From: Campylobacterota bacterium
Lineage (GTDB): Bacteria; Campylobacterota; Campylobacteria; Campylobacterales; Sulfurimonadaceae
Assembly (NCBI GenBank): GCA_040752835.1
Contig: JBFMGG010000007.1
Span: 558,001-622,000 of the forward strand
Direction: 5' to 3'
Length of the DNA: 64,000 nt
The position numbers and the translations under genes were made by a program. Of this stretch, positions 7,961 to 17,797 are shown one piece after another. The notes under the pieces are model-generated. The model saw nothing but the letters and a program-made list of their open reading frames with translations. It was not told the DNA's origin and did not search any database. Numbering within the stretch: the first letter of the stretch is position 1; every line of letters begins with the position of its first letter.

Positions 7961-10086
7961 GCGTTCACCGTAATGTCGTCCACCCGCACCAGCGGGCTCC
8001 AGGTTTCGAGCGATCCTTTGGGCAGGTCGTTTAGAACCAGCTCACTTTTGTACGCCCGCTGAAAGTCTTCGTACACCCCTTCTATCCCCTCTTCGACACC
8101 GAAGAACCGGACGTATTGGCGGATGCCGTTTTCGACCGCCTTTTGCGGGGCTTTGGCGCCGATCTTGTTTTCGAGCTGGACGCAGTAGGCCTGCTGCATC
8201 ACGACCCCGATGGCGGCATGCTTGTCCCGGACGGTACGATAGGCTTCGAGCGCTGCGAGGGTTTCGCGCGGCTCCCCGAGCGCGGCGTGATGCTGCGCTT
8301 CGTCCACCGCTTTGTTCCACATCTCCTCGAGTTCCTGCGCTTCGGGGGTATCGTAGAGGAACGGAAACTGGCTCAGATACGAAAAAGCGTTGACCATGTT
8401 CTGGGTATGGACCGCATTCCAGAACAGATGTTTGATACGGATGGTGTCGGCCATTTTCTGCGTTTCGTAGGCGTAATCGGGAAAATAGACGAGTACCTCG
8501 CACCCTTTTTGCGCGGTAGCGTAGTCCCCCGCATCGTACGCTTTGTTCGTCTGGATGTAGAGCTTGTCGGCATACTCCATGACGGCCGTATACTCGGCGA
8601 ATTCCTTGAGAAACGGATGGCGTTTGACCAGGTCGTGGAACCGGACGTAGTCGGCCTGACGGATCACCTGTTTGAAATAATCGTACATTTTCCGTTTTTC
8701 AAACAGCTGCTGGATCAGAACCGTTTTGGACGAAATCCCCCGGTACGGCGAAAGGACCGCGCGGGCCTGTTCCTCTCCGTTTGGAGTCATAATCAGTTCC
8801 TGCGCTTTGGTAAACGCTTTCTGCCACCGCAACTCCATGCTGCGATACGGCTCGGAATCCTGAAACGCCGGGTACTGCGTAGCGAGGGAATAGGCCAATG
8901 CATACCGCTCTTCGAGAACGTTTTTCTTGAACAGGGTATATTTCTCGTAATCCCGCAACAGCTGGTTGATAAAGGCGTTTTTGCCCGGTATCGCACTGAA
9001 AATGTCGAGAAGTTCTTTGGCTTTGTCGCGCTCGCTGTTTTCGAGGAAAAAACGCGCCTTGTTGACCGCATCGTCCCATATCCGTTCAGCCGTTTCGTAA
9101 GCCTTCGAATACCCCAGCATCGGGTTGATCTCCAGTACGTCGTAAAAGGCTTTGAAACGGCGGTCTCTCAGCATCTGTACGTACTCTTCCTCGTCTCCGA
9201 AGAGCGAATAGACCCGGACGTTTCCTTCCGCCGTCCCGACGGCAAGGCGGTAAGGCTCGGTCATAAACGCCAGCGACGTCACCGGTTCGCTCTCTTTGAG
9301 GTAGCGCTGGGTAAGGGCGTCCTGGCGGAGGGTGTCGTAGAGGCCGACGTAGCCGAGCTTCGTCCCGACGAAAATGAAACGCCCGTCGGGGCTGGTGCAC
9401 ATCGTGGTGACCTCGTCGTTCATCTTCTGGAACCGCTTGATCACCTGGGCGTTGTGCATGTCCCACAGGACGATCGACCCCTCTTTTTCGACCGAAAGCA
9501 GCCGCCCTTCGGAGAGGAATACGATCCTGACGATGGGGCTGTTATGCCCTCTTAGCCTGATGGGCTGCTTCATGATCCCGAGGTTGAGTACCTGAATGCT
9601 GCGGTCGTAGCTTCCCGTGGCGATCCACTGCCCCTTGGGGTTGAAAGCCACCGTGGTAACGTAATCGGCGTGCGGCGGCATCACAAACGCCAGCCGCCCC
9701 GTCTTGATCACCCACACGTACGCTTTCCCGTCTTGTCCGCAGGTGACGCAATAACGGTTTTTCGGATCGATGGCGACGCTTTCGACCTCTCCCTTGTGGC
9801 GGCCGAACTTGTTGACGAGGGTTTTGGAGGGGATGCTGAAAAGAGCCGCCTGGTTCGTCCCCGGGACGACCGAAAACGAATATTCGCCGTTCATCGAAAT
9901 GTCGACGTGCGATCCGAAGATCCGTTCGTGCTGTATGTTCGTTTTAAAACCGCCCAGAAGAGCGTAGGTTTCAGCCGAAGCGATCCGAAGCGAGTTTTGG
10001 GCGTCAATCATCCCAAGATTGCCGTCGGAGAGGGTTCTGAGCAGGAGTATGGGCTGCTTGATATTAAATAATTTTAAAATCTCCAT
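7957..10086 (-). CDS. WD40-repeat protein with helical C-terminal half
   Basis: The 709-residue protein has no signal peptide. The first about 310 residues contain WD40-like repeats (for example HKGEVESVAIDP, HADYVTTVAFNPKG and VTTMCTSPDGRF with following VWVI/VLWDM strands), consistent with one seven-bladed propeller. Residues about 320-700 look alpha-helical with repeated Tyr/Ala/Lys-rich helices, perhaps TPR-like. It is probably a cytoplasmic scaffold. It is coupled to the ppx gene by a 4-base overlap and lies 13 bases after ilvA. Partner proteins and function are unknown; co-transcription with Ppx and the hybrid kinase hints at a signalling role. Confidence 0.8.
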   Translation of the reverse strand: MEILKLFNIKQPILLLRTLSDGNLGMIDAQNSLRIASAETYALLGGFKTNIQHERIFGSHVDISMNGEYSFSVVPGTNQAALFSIPSKTLVNKFGRHKGEVESVAIDPKNRYCVTCGQDGKAYVWVIKTGRLAFVMPPHADYVTTVAFNPKGQWIATGSYDRSIQVLNLGIMKQPIRLRGHNSPIVRIVFLSEGRLLSVEKEGSIVLWDMHNAQVIKRFQKMNDEVTTMCTSPDGRFIFVGTKLGYVGLYDTLRQDALTQRYLKESEPVTSLAFMTEPYRLAVGTAEGNVRVYSLFGDEEEYVQMLRDRRFKAFYDVLEINPMLGYSKAYETAERIWDDAVNKARFFLENSERDKAKELLDIFSAIPGKNAFINQLLRDYEKYTLFKKNVLEERYALAYSLATQYPAFQDSEPYRSMELRWQKAFTKAQELIMTPNGEEQARAVLSPYRGISSKTVLIQQLFEKRKMYDYFKQVIRQADYVRFHDLVKRHPFLKEFAEYTAVMEYADKLYIQTNKAYDAGDYATAQKGCEVLVYFPDYAYETQKMADTIRIKHLFWNAVHTQNMVNAFSYLSQFPFLYDTPEAQELEEMWNKAVDEAQHHAALGEPRETLAALEAYRTVRDKHAAIGVVMQQAYCVQLENKIGAKAPQKAVENGIRQYVRFFGVEEGIEGVYEDFQRAYKSELVLNDLPKGSLETWSPLVRVDDITVNA

Positions 10087-10099
10087 ACCCCGCTACCCC

Positions 10100-11311
10100 C
10101 TAGTGCTCTTCACTGCTGAGGTAGCGGTGTTCCTTGAGCATCGCCCGGATCGTTTCCTGATGGTCTTTCCCTTTGGTTTCGAGATGGATCGTGACATTCG
10201 CGTCTCCGTACGCGAGCGTCGTCGAGGTTCGATCGTAAGCGATGTGGACGATGTTCGCGTTGAGCGACTGGAGCATTTCGGTCAGCTGCATCAGCGCGCC
10301 GGGTTTATCGACGAGCGTGACGGTGACTTTCATTTTCCGTCCCGACTTGATGAGACCTTTTTCGATAATCACCGACAGCAGGGTGACGTCCATGTTCCCG
10401 CCGCTGAGAACGGTCCCCACTTTTTTCCCTTTGAGTTCAGGCAGTTTCCCGTGCAGCAACGCGGCGACACCGGCAGCTCCCGCCCCTTCGACGACCAGTT
10501 TCTGGCGTTCGAGAAGGAACAAGATCGCATTGGCGATCTCTTCGTCGTCGACGGTGACGATCTGATCCACCGTCTCGAGAATATGCCCCAGCGTCACTTC
10601 GGAAGTGTCGCGCACGGCGATCCCGTCGGCAATGGTACGCACGGCGGTACTGTCGATCGCCTGTTTGGCGTCAAACGACTCTTTCATCGCGGGCGCTCCC
10701 TGCGCACTCACCCCGATCACCCGGATACGCGGGTCGAGCGCTTTGATCGCCGACGCCATCCCCGAGATGAGGCCGCCGCCGCCGACGGGGATGACGACCG
10801 CATCCAGGTCAGCGATCGATCCGATCATCTCCAGCGCGATGGTTCCCTGCCCGGCCATAACCGCCTCGTCCGCGAAAGGGTGAACGAAGACCATGCCGTG
10901 CTCGCTTCCGTAGGTCGAAGCGTAAGCGTACGCTTCGTCGTAGTTGCTCCCCGCGAGGATCACTTCCGCGCCGTAATAGCGCACCCCGTTGATCTTCGTC
11001 AGAGGGGTCGATTCGGGCATGACGATCAGGGCCCGGATCCCGAATATCTGTGCCGCCATGGCGACACCCTGCGCATGGTTCCCCGCACTGGCCGCGATCA
11101 CTCCCCGGGAGCGTTCTTCATCGCTGAGGGTCGCGATTTTGTTGTAGGCGCCACGGATTTTGAACGCACCGGTGACCTGAAGGTTCTCTTTTTTGAGATA
11201 AATCTCGCATCCGCTCTCTTCGCTCAGTCTGGGGGCATACGCAAACGGCGTTTCGACGACGGTTCCCTGGATCCGCCGGGCGGCTTCGTGGATAGTGGCT
11301 AAATCGATCAA
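10100..11311 (-). CDS. ilvA: Threonine ammonia-lyase (threonine deaminase) with ACT domain
   Basis: The 403-residue PLP enzyme converts threonine to 2-oxobutanoate and ammonia, the first step of isoleucine synthesis. The PLP lysine is in GAFKIRGAYNKI (about residue 53), and the glycine-rich phosphate loop is VGGGGLISG. A C-terminal ACT domain (about 325-400) suggests amino-acid feedback control. Length fits the shorter TdcB/IlvA form with one ACT domain. The start is a TTG at 11311 with GGGA upstream. The CoA-binding protein gene ends 9 bases before it. Confidence 0.92.
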   Translation of the reverse strand: MIDLATIHEAARRIQGTVVETPFAYAPRLSEESGCEIYLKKENLQVTGAFKIRGAYNKIATLSDEERSRGVIAASAGNHAQGVAMAAQIFGIRALIVMPESTPLTKINGVRYYGAEVILAGSNYDEAYAYASTYGSEHGMVFVHPFADEAVMAGQGTIALEMIGSIADLDAVVIPVGGGGLISGMASAIKALDPRIRVIGVSAQGAPAMKESFDAKQAIDSTAVRTIADGIAVRDTSEVTLGHILETVDQIVTVDDEEIANAILFLLERQKLVVEGAGAAGVAALLHGKLPELKGKKVGTVLSGGNMDVTLLSVIIEKGLIKSGRKMKVTVTLVDKPGALMQLTEMLQSLNANIVHIAYDRTSTTLAYGDANVTIHLETKGKDHQETIRAMLKEHRYLSSEEH

Positions 11312-11320
11312 TGGTTCCCT

Positions 11321-11752
11321 TTAGGCTTGGATCATGCGGTGCTCGACCATCGAGCAGTGGTTTTGCACCACTTTCATCCCCGCATTGCGCGCTTTTTGCG
11401 CGGCATCGTTGTTCACGATCCCTTTTTGGGCCCAGAACACTTTGACGTCACCGCGTTTGATGCACTCGTCGGCAACCGCGTCGAGGGCGTCGGGTTTTCG
11501 GAAGATATTGACCATATCGACCGCACAGGGGATCTCGGCGAGCGAACGGTATACCTTTTCTCCCAGAATGGTCTCTTCTTTCGGATAAACGGGGATGATC
11601 GTGTATCCGGCGTTTTTCAGATACTCGGCGACGCGGTAACTGTCTTTGGTCGGATCGGGAGAGAGTCCCAGAACCGCGATCGTTTTTACGCCCTCTAAAA
11701 TCGCTTTGATTTCGTCATTGGTTGCATTGACGGTGGGAAATTGGCATTCCAT
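11321..11752 (-). CDS. CoA-binding domain protein (YccU-like)
   Basis: The 143-residue single-domain protein has the Rossmann-type CoA_binding fold (VAVLGLSPDPTKDSYRVAEYL, then IPVYP and a conserved VDMVNIFR stretch). This family resembles the CoA-binding domain of succinyl-CoA synthetase, but its role is unknown. The frame could begin at 11770, but ATG at 11752 has AGGA 6 bases upstream and is chosen. It is the first gene of the leftward run that continues into ilvA. Confidence 0.87.
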   Translation of the reverse strand: MECQFPTVNATNDEIKAILEGVKTIAVLGLSPDPTKDSYRVAEYLKNAGYTIIPVYPKEETILGEKVYRSLAEIPCAVDMVNIFRKPDALDAVADECIKRGDVKVFWAQKGIVNNDAAQKARNAGMKVVQNHCSMVEHRMIQA

Positions 11753-11897
11753 ATCGTATCCTCGGCACATATAGTTAATTTCCCATTATACCAAAATCCG
11801 TGCCTGACGCGCTAGCGATGAGCGCTTTGCCCTGCCGTTTGCCACGCAATTGCAACAGTATTTGCGGATAATTGCGCATCCACAATCAGGAGCAGCC

Positions 11898-13783
11898 ATG
11901 GCAGGACAGGAACTTACGTTCGGCGAGCATGAATTCATCGTCTCCAAAACAGACACGTCAGGAAAAATCGTCTACGGCAACGAGCTTTTCATCAGGATGT
12001 CGGGATACACCGAACAGGAACTTCTGGGCAAGCCCCACAACATTCTGCGTCATCCCGATATGCCCGCTACCGTATATAAGTACCTGTGGGAAACGATCCG
12101 GAAAAAAGAGGAGGTATTCGCCTACGTCGTCAACCGTACCAAAAACGGCGACTACTACTGGGTCATGGCCCACGTTACCGCCAGCCTGGATGAAAACGGC
12201 GCCATCATCGGCTACCATTCGGTACGGCGCAAACCCTCCGCGCAGGCAATCGCCATGATCAGACCGCTCTACCGAAGCCTCCTCGAAGCCGAGCGCAAGG
12301 GAGGCGTATCGGCCGGCGAAGTGCTGCTGAAATCGACACTACAACAACACAAGGTCTCATATGACGAATTTGTCCTCTCTCTAAACTCCAGTATCTCAAC
12401 ATCATCTCGATCGCCGTTTTCTCCGTCGCGCTCGTCTTTGAGATCGTTACGATGGGATTCGACTGGATACGGGTTCTTAATCTTCTCAATTTTGCCATCG
12501 CCTGGGCAATATTCGTCAACATCCGTAAGGTTCAGTCCACGATCCATACCGTCGCCGATGTGATGAAAGAGATCGAACAAGGACACATGGAGACCCGCAT
12601 CACCAACATCGACGACCACGGCGAGCTCCGTACGCTGTGTTGGAACACCAACAACATGATCGACCAGCTCGAAGTCTACCTGCGCGACACCGATGCCGTC
12701 ATCGATGCCATCAGCCGCGACCGCTACTACCGCACCGTCCAGAGTTCGGGGCTCAAAGGTTCGCTGCGCCGTTCGGCCGAGAGCATCAATCAAAACGTGA
12801 TCAAGATGCGCGACAGCCACGAAGCGCTCAAACTCTTCGACCTCGATGCCAGACTCGCCGAAATCAGCCGTTCGACCGGAGGGCTTGACGTCATCCAGCA
12901 AGACCTGGCCACCACCATCGAACGCCTCTCGGAGATCGCCAAACTCTCGCTGGGGACCGCCGAACTCTCCACCCAAACGGTCGGCGAAGTCGAAAACGTC
13001 TCATCCGATTTGTGCACCCTCACCGACCTCGTCCAGCGTTCCAACGACGCGATCATCGCCCTGGGAACGCGGGCCAACGACATCAACTCGGTCGTCAACC
13101 TGATCAAAGACATCGCCGACCAGACCAACCTCCTTGCTCTCAATGCCGCCATCGAAGCGGCGCGTGCCGGCGAACACGGACGGGGATTCGCCGTCGTCGC
13201 CGATGAGGTGCGCAAACTGGCAGAGAGGACCCAGAAAGCGACGGGAGAAATTTCGATCGCGATCCAGACCCTCCAGCAAGACACCCACGACCTGGAAACC
13301 AGCTCGGCTTCAATGAACGACATCGCGATCCAGTCGAATGCGATGATGCAGACCTTTTCCGAAACGATCCTCCGTTTTAACGAAAACGCCCGCACAACCG
13401 CCGATCTGGTCGGAAACATCGAGCTCACGTCGTTCGTCACCCTCGCCAAAATCGACCACATCCTCTTCAAAGGGCGCACCTACGACTCGGTGTATACCCG
13501 TAAGGCCGCAGGAACGTTCTTCGACCACCACAGCTGCCGGTTCGGAAAATGGTACGAAGGGGATACGGGACGCTCCAAGTTCGGACACTTCCCCTCCTTC
13601 GGACGACTCGACCAGCCGCACAAAGAGGTCCATACCAATGCCCTGCGGATTATCGAATTCCTCACCGACGTCGACACGATCGGCGACCACAAAACCGAAA
13701 TCATCGAGCGGTTCGCAAAAATGGAAGAATCCTCGCGCGAGCTCTTCGTACTGATGGATACGATGCTCAAAGAAGCATCATAA
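11898..13783 (+). pseudogene. PAS-chemoreceptor with CZB domain, interrupted by a frameshift
   Basis: Two frames together encode one chemoreceptor of about 627 residues. The first (from ATG 11898, AGGAG upstream) holds an Aer-like PAS domain (SGYTEQELLGKPHNILRHPD). The second, read from about 12383, holds two hydrophobic segments, a HAMP-like stretch, the signalling hairpin ([19 protein letters not shown] region) and a C-terminal chemoreceptor zinc-binding domain (CRFGKWY, then HKEVH). The frame breaks at a (CT)4 run, 12375-12382; removal of one CT unit would join the frames exactly. As given, translation from 11898 ends at 12563. It may be a sequencing error, a recent mutation or phase variation. 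Confidence 0.85.
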
Positions 13784-13884
13784 AGACGAACGCACTGCCT
13801 TTTTTTTAATCATTTTTTCACCACTTCGCATCGGCGAACGGTGTATCATCTCATCCCTGCTTACACTATTGCACAAGGAGAGGG

Positions 13885-15075
13885 ATGGATACCGTACGAC
13901 AGATGATTGACGAACGTCGTTTCATCATCCACTTTCAGCCTATCCTCTCGGTGCGCGGACGCACTTTTTTCGGGGTCGAGGCACTCCTTCGCGGCGTGTC
14001 GCCCGACGGGACGGCGATTTCCCCTGCTCTCCTTTTCGACCGGGCAGATGCCGAGGGGCTGGGGATGGAGCTCGACCGTCTCGCCCGGCATCTTGCCATC
14101 GAATCGTTTCATCCCCTTTGGGAACGCAACAAGCGCCTGCTCCTGTTCGTCAATTTCGAATCCAAGCTGATCGACTCGTACGAACCGGGATCGTACCTTT
14201 TCGACGGTTTGCTCAAACGCCACGGAATCCCCTTTAGCAACATCGTTTTGGAGATCAAAGAGGACGAAATCCGCGATACCGCCAAACTCGAAGCGTTTTG
14301 TGCCCACTACCGCAATCTCGGGTTCAACATCGCGCTCGATGACTTCGGCGTGGGCCGTTCGAGTTTCGACCGCCTTGCGGTGGTCCGTCCCGACATCATC
14401 AAAATCGACCGTTCGCTGATCGCGGGAATCGACGCCGACCATATCCACCGCGAAATCGTCCACGCCATCTGCCGCATGAGTACCAATATCGGGGCGATCG
14501 CGCTGGCCGAAGGGGTCGAGACGCCTGAAGAAGCCGCCTACGCGAAATACGCCGGAGCGACGCTGATACAGGGATTCTGGACCGCACGCCCCACGCCCGA
14601 TCCCGTCTGCGAGAATTTTCCGCTCAAAATCGACGCGATCAAAACCCGCTGCGACCGTCTCCAAAACGACCGCGACGCCCACACCGAGTCTCTGGGCGAA
14701 CAGGCCCGATCGCTGTGCACGCGCTTTTGCCAAACGTTCTGCGGTCCCGAAACGCCGGAAGGATGGCACGAAGCGCTCCTCCCTGCCCTCTCGGGGATGT
14801 CGAACATCGAGGCCCTCTACCTCATCAACGCCTCGGCCAGACAGGTCGGCCCCACCCTGCTGCGGGGAAAAACCCGATCGTTTTTCGAACCCGCCGAACA
14901 CGGCAGCGACCACTCCCGCAAAGAGTATTTCATCCGCGCCCTCGATTCGAAAAACGGCTACCACCTCACCGCGAATTACGTCTCGCTGGCGACCGGGAAC
15001 CTTTGCTGCACCTACGCGGCGAAAATAGAGATCGCCAGCGTCCCCTACGTCCTCTGCATCGATTTTATCCGCTGA
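13885..15075 (+). CDS. EAL-domain cyclic-di-GMP phosphodiesterase-like protein
   Basis: The 396-residue protein starts with an EAL domain (about 1-240). The signature appears as VEALLRG, and further metal/substrate motifs are ENIVLEIKEDE-like near 115, DDFGVG near 152 and KIDRSL near 172, so activity is likely. Residues about 270-396 form a second domain ending in beta-rich segments that resemble a PDC/Cache-type sensor fold, but no transmembrane helix is visible, so sensing would be cytoplasmic. AGGAGAGGG precedes the ATG. It stands alone between the chemoreceptor and the MazG-type gene and probably opposes the two nearby cyclases. Confidence 0.88.
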   Translation: MDTVRQMIDERRFIIHFQPILSVRGRTFFGVEALLRGVSPDGTAISPALLFDRADAEGLGMELDRLARHLAIESFHPLWERNKRLLLFVNFESKLIDSYEPGSYLFDGLLKRHGIPFSNIVLEIKEDEIRDTAKLEAFCAHYRNLGFNIALDDFGVGRSSFDRLAVVRPDIIKIDRSLIAGIDADHIHREIVHAICRMSTNIGAIALAEGVETPEEAAYAKYAGATLIQGFWTARPTPDPVCENFPLKIDAIKTRCDRLQNDRDAHTESLGEQARSLCTRFCQTFCGPETPEGWHEALLPALSGMSNIEALYLINASARQVGPTLLRGKTRSFFEPAEHGSDHSRKEYFIRALDSKNGYHLTANYVSLATGNLCCTYAAKIEIASVPYVLCIDFIR

Positions 15076-15081
15076 TCGGGC

Positions 15082-15441
15082 TTATCGCCCAGCTTTGGTG
15101 AGAAAAAGCCGCTTTTTATCCATCCCCTTGACCCTGTCGATGGGGTATTTGGCTTCGTTCTTGGCCATTTTATCCACGATTGCCGCTTCCAGATCGATTT
15201 CGAGCTTCATGCACAGCCGTATCAGGTAAACGGCAATATCGGCAATCTCCTCGCGGGTATGCTCTCTCACTTCCGAGGGGAGGTCCTGCGACTCCTCTTC
15301 GCTCAGCCACTGGAAGATTTCGCTGAGTTCCCCCACCTCGCCCGTCAGAGCCATCACGAGGTTTTTTGGGCTATGGTGTTTTTCCCAGTCGCGCTCGGCG
15401 GAAAAACGGCTAAGGAGATTTTGGATATGTTCGAGGTTCAT
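15082..15441 (-). CDS. MazG-like nucleotide pyrophosphohydrolase
   Basis: The 119-residue all-helical protein has the MazG/RS21-C6 metal-binding pattern: GEVGELSE (about 34-41) and EEIADIAVY (about 64-72). It resembles dCTP pyrophosphatase 1-type house-cleaning enzymes that hydrolyse (d)NTPs to monophosphates. It converges on the EAL gene, with only 6 bases between the stops. Substrate is not evident. Confidence 0.87.
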   Translation of the reverse strand: MNLEHIQNLLSRFSAERDWEKHHSPKNLVMALTGEVGELSEIFQWLSEEESQDLPSEVREHTREEIADIAVYLIRLCMKLEIDLEAAIVDKMAKNEAKYPIDRVKGMDKKRLFLTKAGR

Positions 15442-15537
15442 GGGAGTATCCGTCGTATAAAGATGCGGATATTATGACGTAAAAAATCTATGGCGCGATA
15501 CGGTCACAGTAGGCTTTGAAAGTGAGCATTAAAGGAG

Positions 15538-15863
15538 GTAGGCACAACGTAAGCCGGGTTCTGGATGAAGCGATAATTAATCTACTGCCCTGATCGCTCA
15601 GGGCCTCTAGCGAAACAATAGCGATGTAGGACGCTAACCATCTGTTTCTTGCTGCGCGGTTGGGTTTACATAGCTCTCCTGGTTGCCCAAGAGACTGGTG
15701 GGCTCTTACCCCGCCGTTTCACCCTTACCCCTTGCAGGGCGGTCTGCTCTCTGTTGCACTGTCCCTCACGTTACCGTGGCCATCCGTTAGATGGAACCGT
15801 GTCCTACGGCAGCCCGGACTTTACCTCTTGGACACGTGTCCAAGCTATCGCCTGTTGTACCTG
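15538..15863 (-). ncRNA. rnpB: RNase P RNA (bacterial type A)
   Basis: Read on the minus strand, the conserved 5' core AGGTAAAGTCCGGGCT and 3' core AGAACCCGGCTTACG are present, as are GGTAAGGGTGAAA and the AGAGGCCCTGAG-type region. The two ends pair as helix P1 (AGGTACAAC at 15862-15854 with GTTGTGCCT at 15548-15540, one G-U pair). This is the catalytic RNA that removes tRNA 5' leaders. A TATAAT (15869-15874) just upstream is the likely -10 element. Exact ends are estimates to within a few bases. Confidence 0.95.
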
Positions 15864-15868
15864 CGCGT

Positions 15869-15874
15869 ATTATA
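15869..15874 (-). promoter_or_regulatory. -10 element of rnpB
   Basis: A perfect TATAAT on the minus strand ends 6 bases before the inferred 5' end of RNase P RNA. No clear -35 hexamer is seen. Confidence 0.55.
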
Positions 15875-15902
15875 GGCTAATTAGGATTAGCCGCGCCTAA
15901 GA

Positions 15903-17195
15903 TCATTCACTCACGCTCTGATTACGCCCGTTTTCCTTGGCACGGTAGAGGTATCCGTCGGCCCGCTTGAACAGCTCTTTCGTCCCTTCCCCTTTTTGCA
16001 TCTGGGCGATCCCGAACGAACAGGTGATTTTCCGATCCCGCACCTGCAGACAGTTCTGCACCGCCTGGCGTATCCGCTCGGCCACCTCGCGGGCGGTCGA
16101 GAGTTCCGTACCCGGCAGGAGGATGATGAATTCTTCCCCTCCCCACCGCGCGCACACGTCGCTGGTACGCGTACACGTACGCAAAATCCCCGCGAAACGG
16201 ACGATGACGTCATCCCCTTCGTAATGGCCGTAGGTATCGTTGATCGATTTGAAATGGTCGATGTCGGCGAGAATCACCGAGAGCGCTTCGGTTTTGGCGA
16301 CCGCGTTGAAATGGAGGTTGCGGAAAATGGTATCAAGTTCCCGGCGGTTGTAGAGCCCCGTCAGCGGATCGACTTTGGCCAACTCGTCGGCGGTAATGTC
16401 GTTGCGAAAGGCCATGTACTCCGTGATCGTCCCCTCTTCGTCGTATACCGGAACAATCCGTGTTTTGGTGATGAAGGTGCTGCCGTTTTTCCGGACATTG
16501 GCGAGACTGCCGTTCCAGATCTCCCCGGCGGTGATCGTCTCCCACAGTTCGCGGTAGATATCGGGGTCCGATTCGGGATGACGAAGCATCGCGTGCGTCT
16601 TGCCGACCAGTTCCTCTTTTTCGTAGCCGCTGAGCTTGCAGAACGCCTCGGTGGCCTCCAGTATAACGCCGTCGGTCCCCGTCCGCGAATAGAGGACGTT
16701 TTCCTGGATGATCCGGTTTCGGAAATCGAGTTCGGCTTCGCTGGCGCATTTCATCTCGCTGTAGATCGACAATACCCCGTAAAGGTTATGGTCGAGGACC
16801 ATCATCACGTTGTGGGCGTGCTTTTTCATCTCAAAGACGCCGCACTCTTCGAGATATTGCACCAGCACATTTTTAAGCGCCGTGCAACTCATAAAAACGT
16901 CTTCGACGGTGAGGCCCATCTCGTAAAATTCGTTAATGATCGAACGCATGACGGGACAGTCCCCCGGCTGACGGTCCCCGTTGAGGACTTTGAGGAAATT
17001 GTTCATGACCCCCGTCGCGATTTTAGTACGGTATTCCTCGATAGTATATCCCAGCGTCTCGACGATGTTTCCCAAAGCGGGGTATTCCAGCCATTTCTGA
17101 AGGATATATTCGCGCTGTTCCTCGAAAAAATCCACAAGTCCGGTATCGTACCGCAAAGCATCGACAACCGAACTCATGTGGGGAAACTCGCGCAT
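15903..17195 (-). CDS. PAS-GGDEF diguanylate cyclase with helical N-terminal sensor region
   Basis: The 430-residue protein has an all-helical N-terminal region (about 15-160) resembling RsbRD_N/globin-sensor-like folds, a PAS domain (about 165-270; TEAFCKLSGYEKEELVGK) and a GGDEF domain (about 275-428) with GGEEF. An RxxD inhibitory site (RTSD) lies five residues before GGEEF. It has no transmembrane segment, so it is a soluble c-di-GMP synthase. ATG at 17195 has AGGAT 6 bases upstream. A heme or oxygen role for the N-terminal part is possible but not shown. Confidence 0.9.
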   Translation of the reverse strand: MREFPHMSSVVDALRYDTGLVDFFEEQREYILQKWLEYPALGNIVETLGYTIEEYRTKIATGVMNNFLKVLNGDRQPGDCPVMRSIINEFYEMGLTVEDVFMSCTALKNVLVQYLEECGVFEMKKHAHNVMMVLDHNLYGVLSIYSEMKCASEAELDFRNRIIQENVLYSRTGTDGVILEATEAFCKLSGYEKEELVGKTHAMLRHPESDPDIYRELWETITAGEIWNGSLANVRKNGSTFITKTRIVPVYDEEGTITEYMAFRNDITADELAKVDPLTGLYNRRELDTIFRNLHFNAVAKTEALSVILADIDHFKSINDTYGHYEGDDVIVRFAGILRTCTRTSDVCARWGGEEFIILLPGTELSTAREVAERIRQAVQNCLQVRDRKITCSFGIAQMQKGEGTKELFKRADGYLYRAKENGRNQSVSE

Positions 17196-17362
17196 CTTTA
17201 TCCTTTGAAAACAGATAGGAGATTATTCGAAACCGTTATTTTGTTATATTCTATTTGATTATAACTTTATTCAAACTAAAAAAACTAAAAAGTGTTCGGA
17301 ACCGCTAAGATGACGTCATAGAAAAAAGAGCGTGAAACGGATGTGGAAAGGAGAGAAAACGG

Positions 17363-17380
17363 CCGGCACTCAGATGCCGG
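17363..17380 (-). terminator. Rho-independent terminator of the small acidic protein gene
   Basis: On the minus strand CCGGCA-(6)-TGCCGG is followed by CCGTTTTCTC, about 22 bases after the stop at 17403. The stem is GC-rich with a short T run. Confidence 0.6.
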
Positions 17381-17402
17381 GCCGGCAAAAAACGGGGCGG
17401 AA

Positions 17403-17699
17403 TCAGTCGGAAAGTTTGTAAATCAGACGCCCCGCATATTCCATGTAGAGACTTTTTTTATGATTTTCAATTTCGGACTGGTTCATAATCGCGTAGGACT
17501 CTACGATCCGATCGAGCTCCTCTTCTCCATGCTGCTGCATCAGCATCTTTTCCATCACGGCTATTTTGGTCATGATTTCGTCAAAATCATAGCGGTACAA
17601 ATCTTCGCTCACCTGTGTGGCAATATCCCAATATTTGGATTGCGGAGAACCGCCGAAAATATCGTCTTCGTCTTCAAATAATACATCGTATTTCGACAT
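17403..17699 (-). CDS. Small acidic hypothetical protein
   Basis: The 98-residue protein is rich in Asp/Glu and predicted helical, with no signal peptide or membrane segment. The frame runs up to 17753, but ATG at 17699 has GGAG about 6 bases upstream and the sequence before it looks unlike protein, so 17699 is used. It stands alone, followed by a terminator. I do not recognise the family. Confidence 0.75.
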   Translation of the reverse strand: MSKYDVLFEDEDDIFGGSPQSKYWDIATQVSEDLYRYDFDEIMTKIAVMEKMLMQQHGEEELDRIVESYAIMNQSEIENHKKSLYMEYAGRLIYKLSD

Positions 17700-17797
17700 G
17701 TATATCTCCTGTTCATAGTTATCGTAGAGTAGCAAATCGTTGATTAATCGCACTTAGATATTGTAGGATAGATTGATTTTTTTAAGAGAAAGTGGGG

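Noticed and set aside
12375-12390. Programmed -1 ribosomal frameshift in the chemoreceptor
   Set aside because: No canonical X XXY YYZ slippery heptamer is present at the junction.
15649-15900. Short frames inside the RNase P RNA region
   Set aside because: The conserved RNase P cores and P1 pairing explain the sequence; the frames have no ribosome-binding site.
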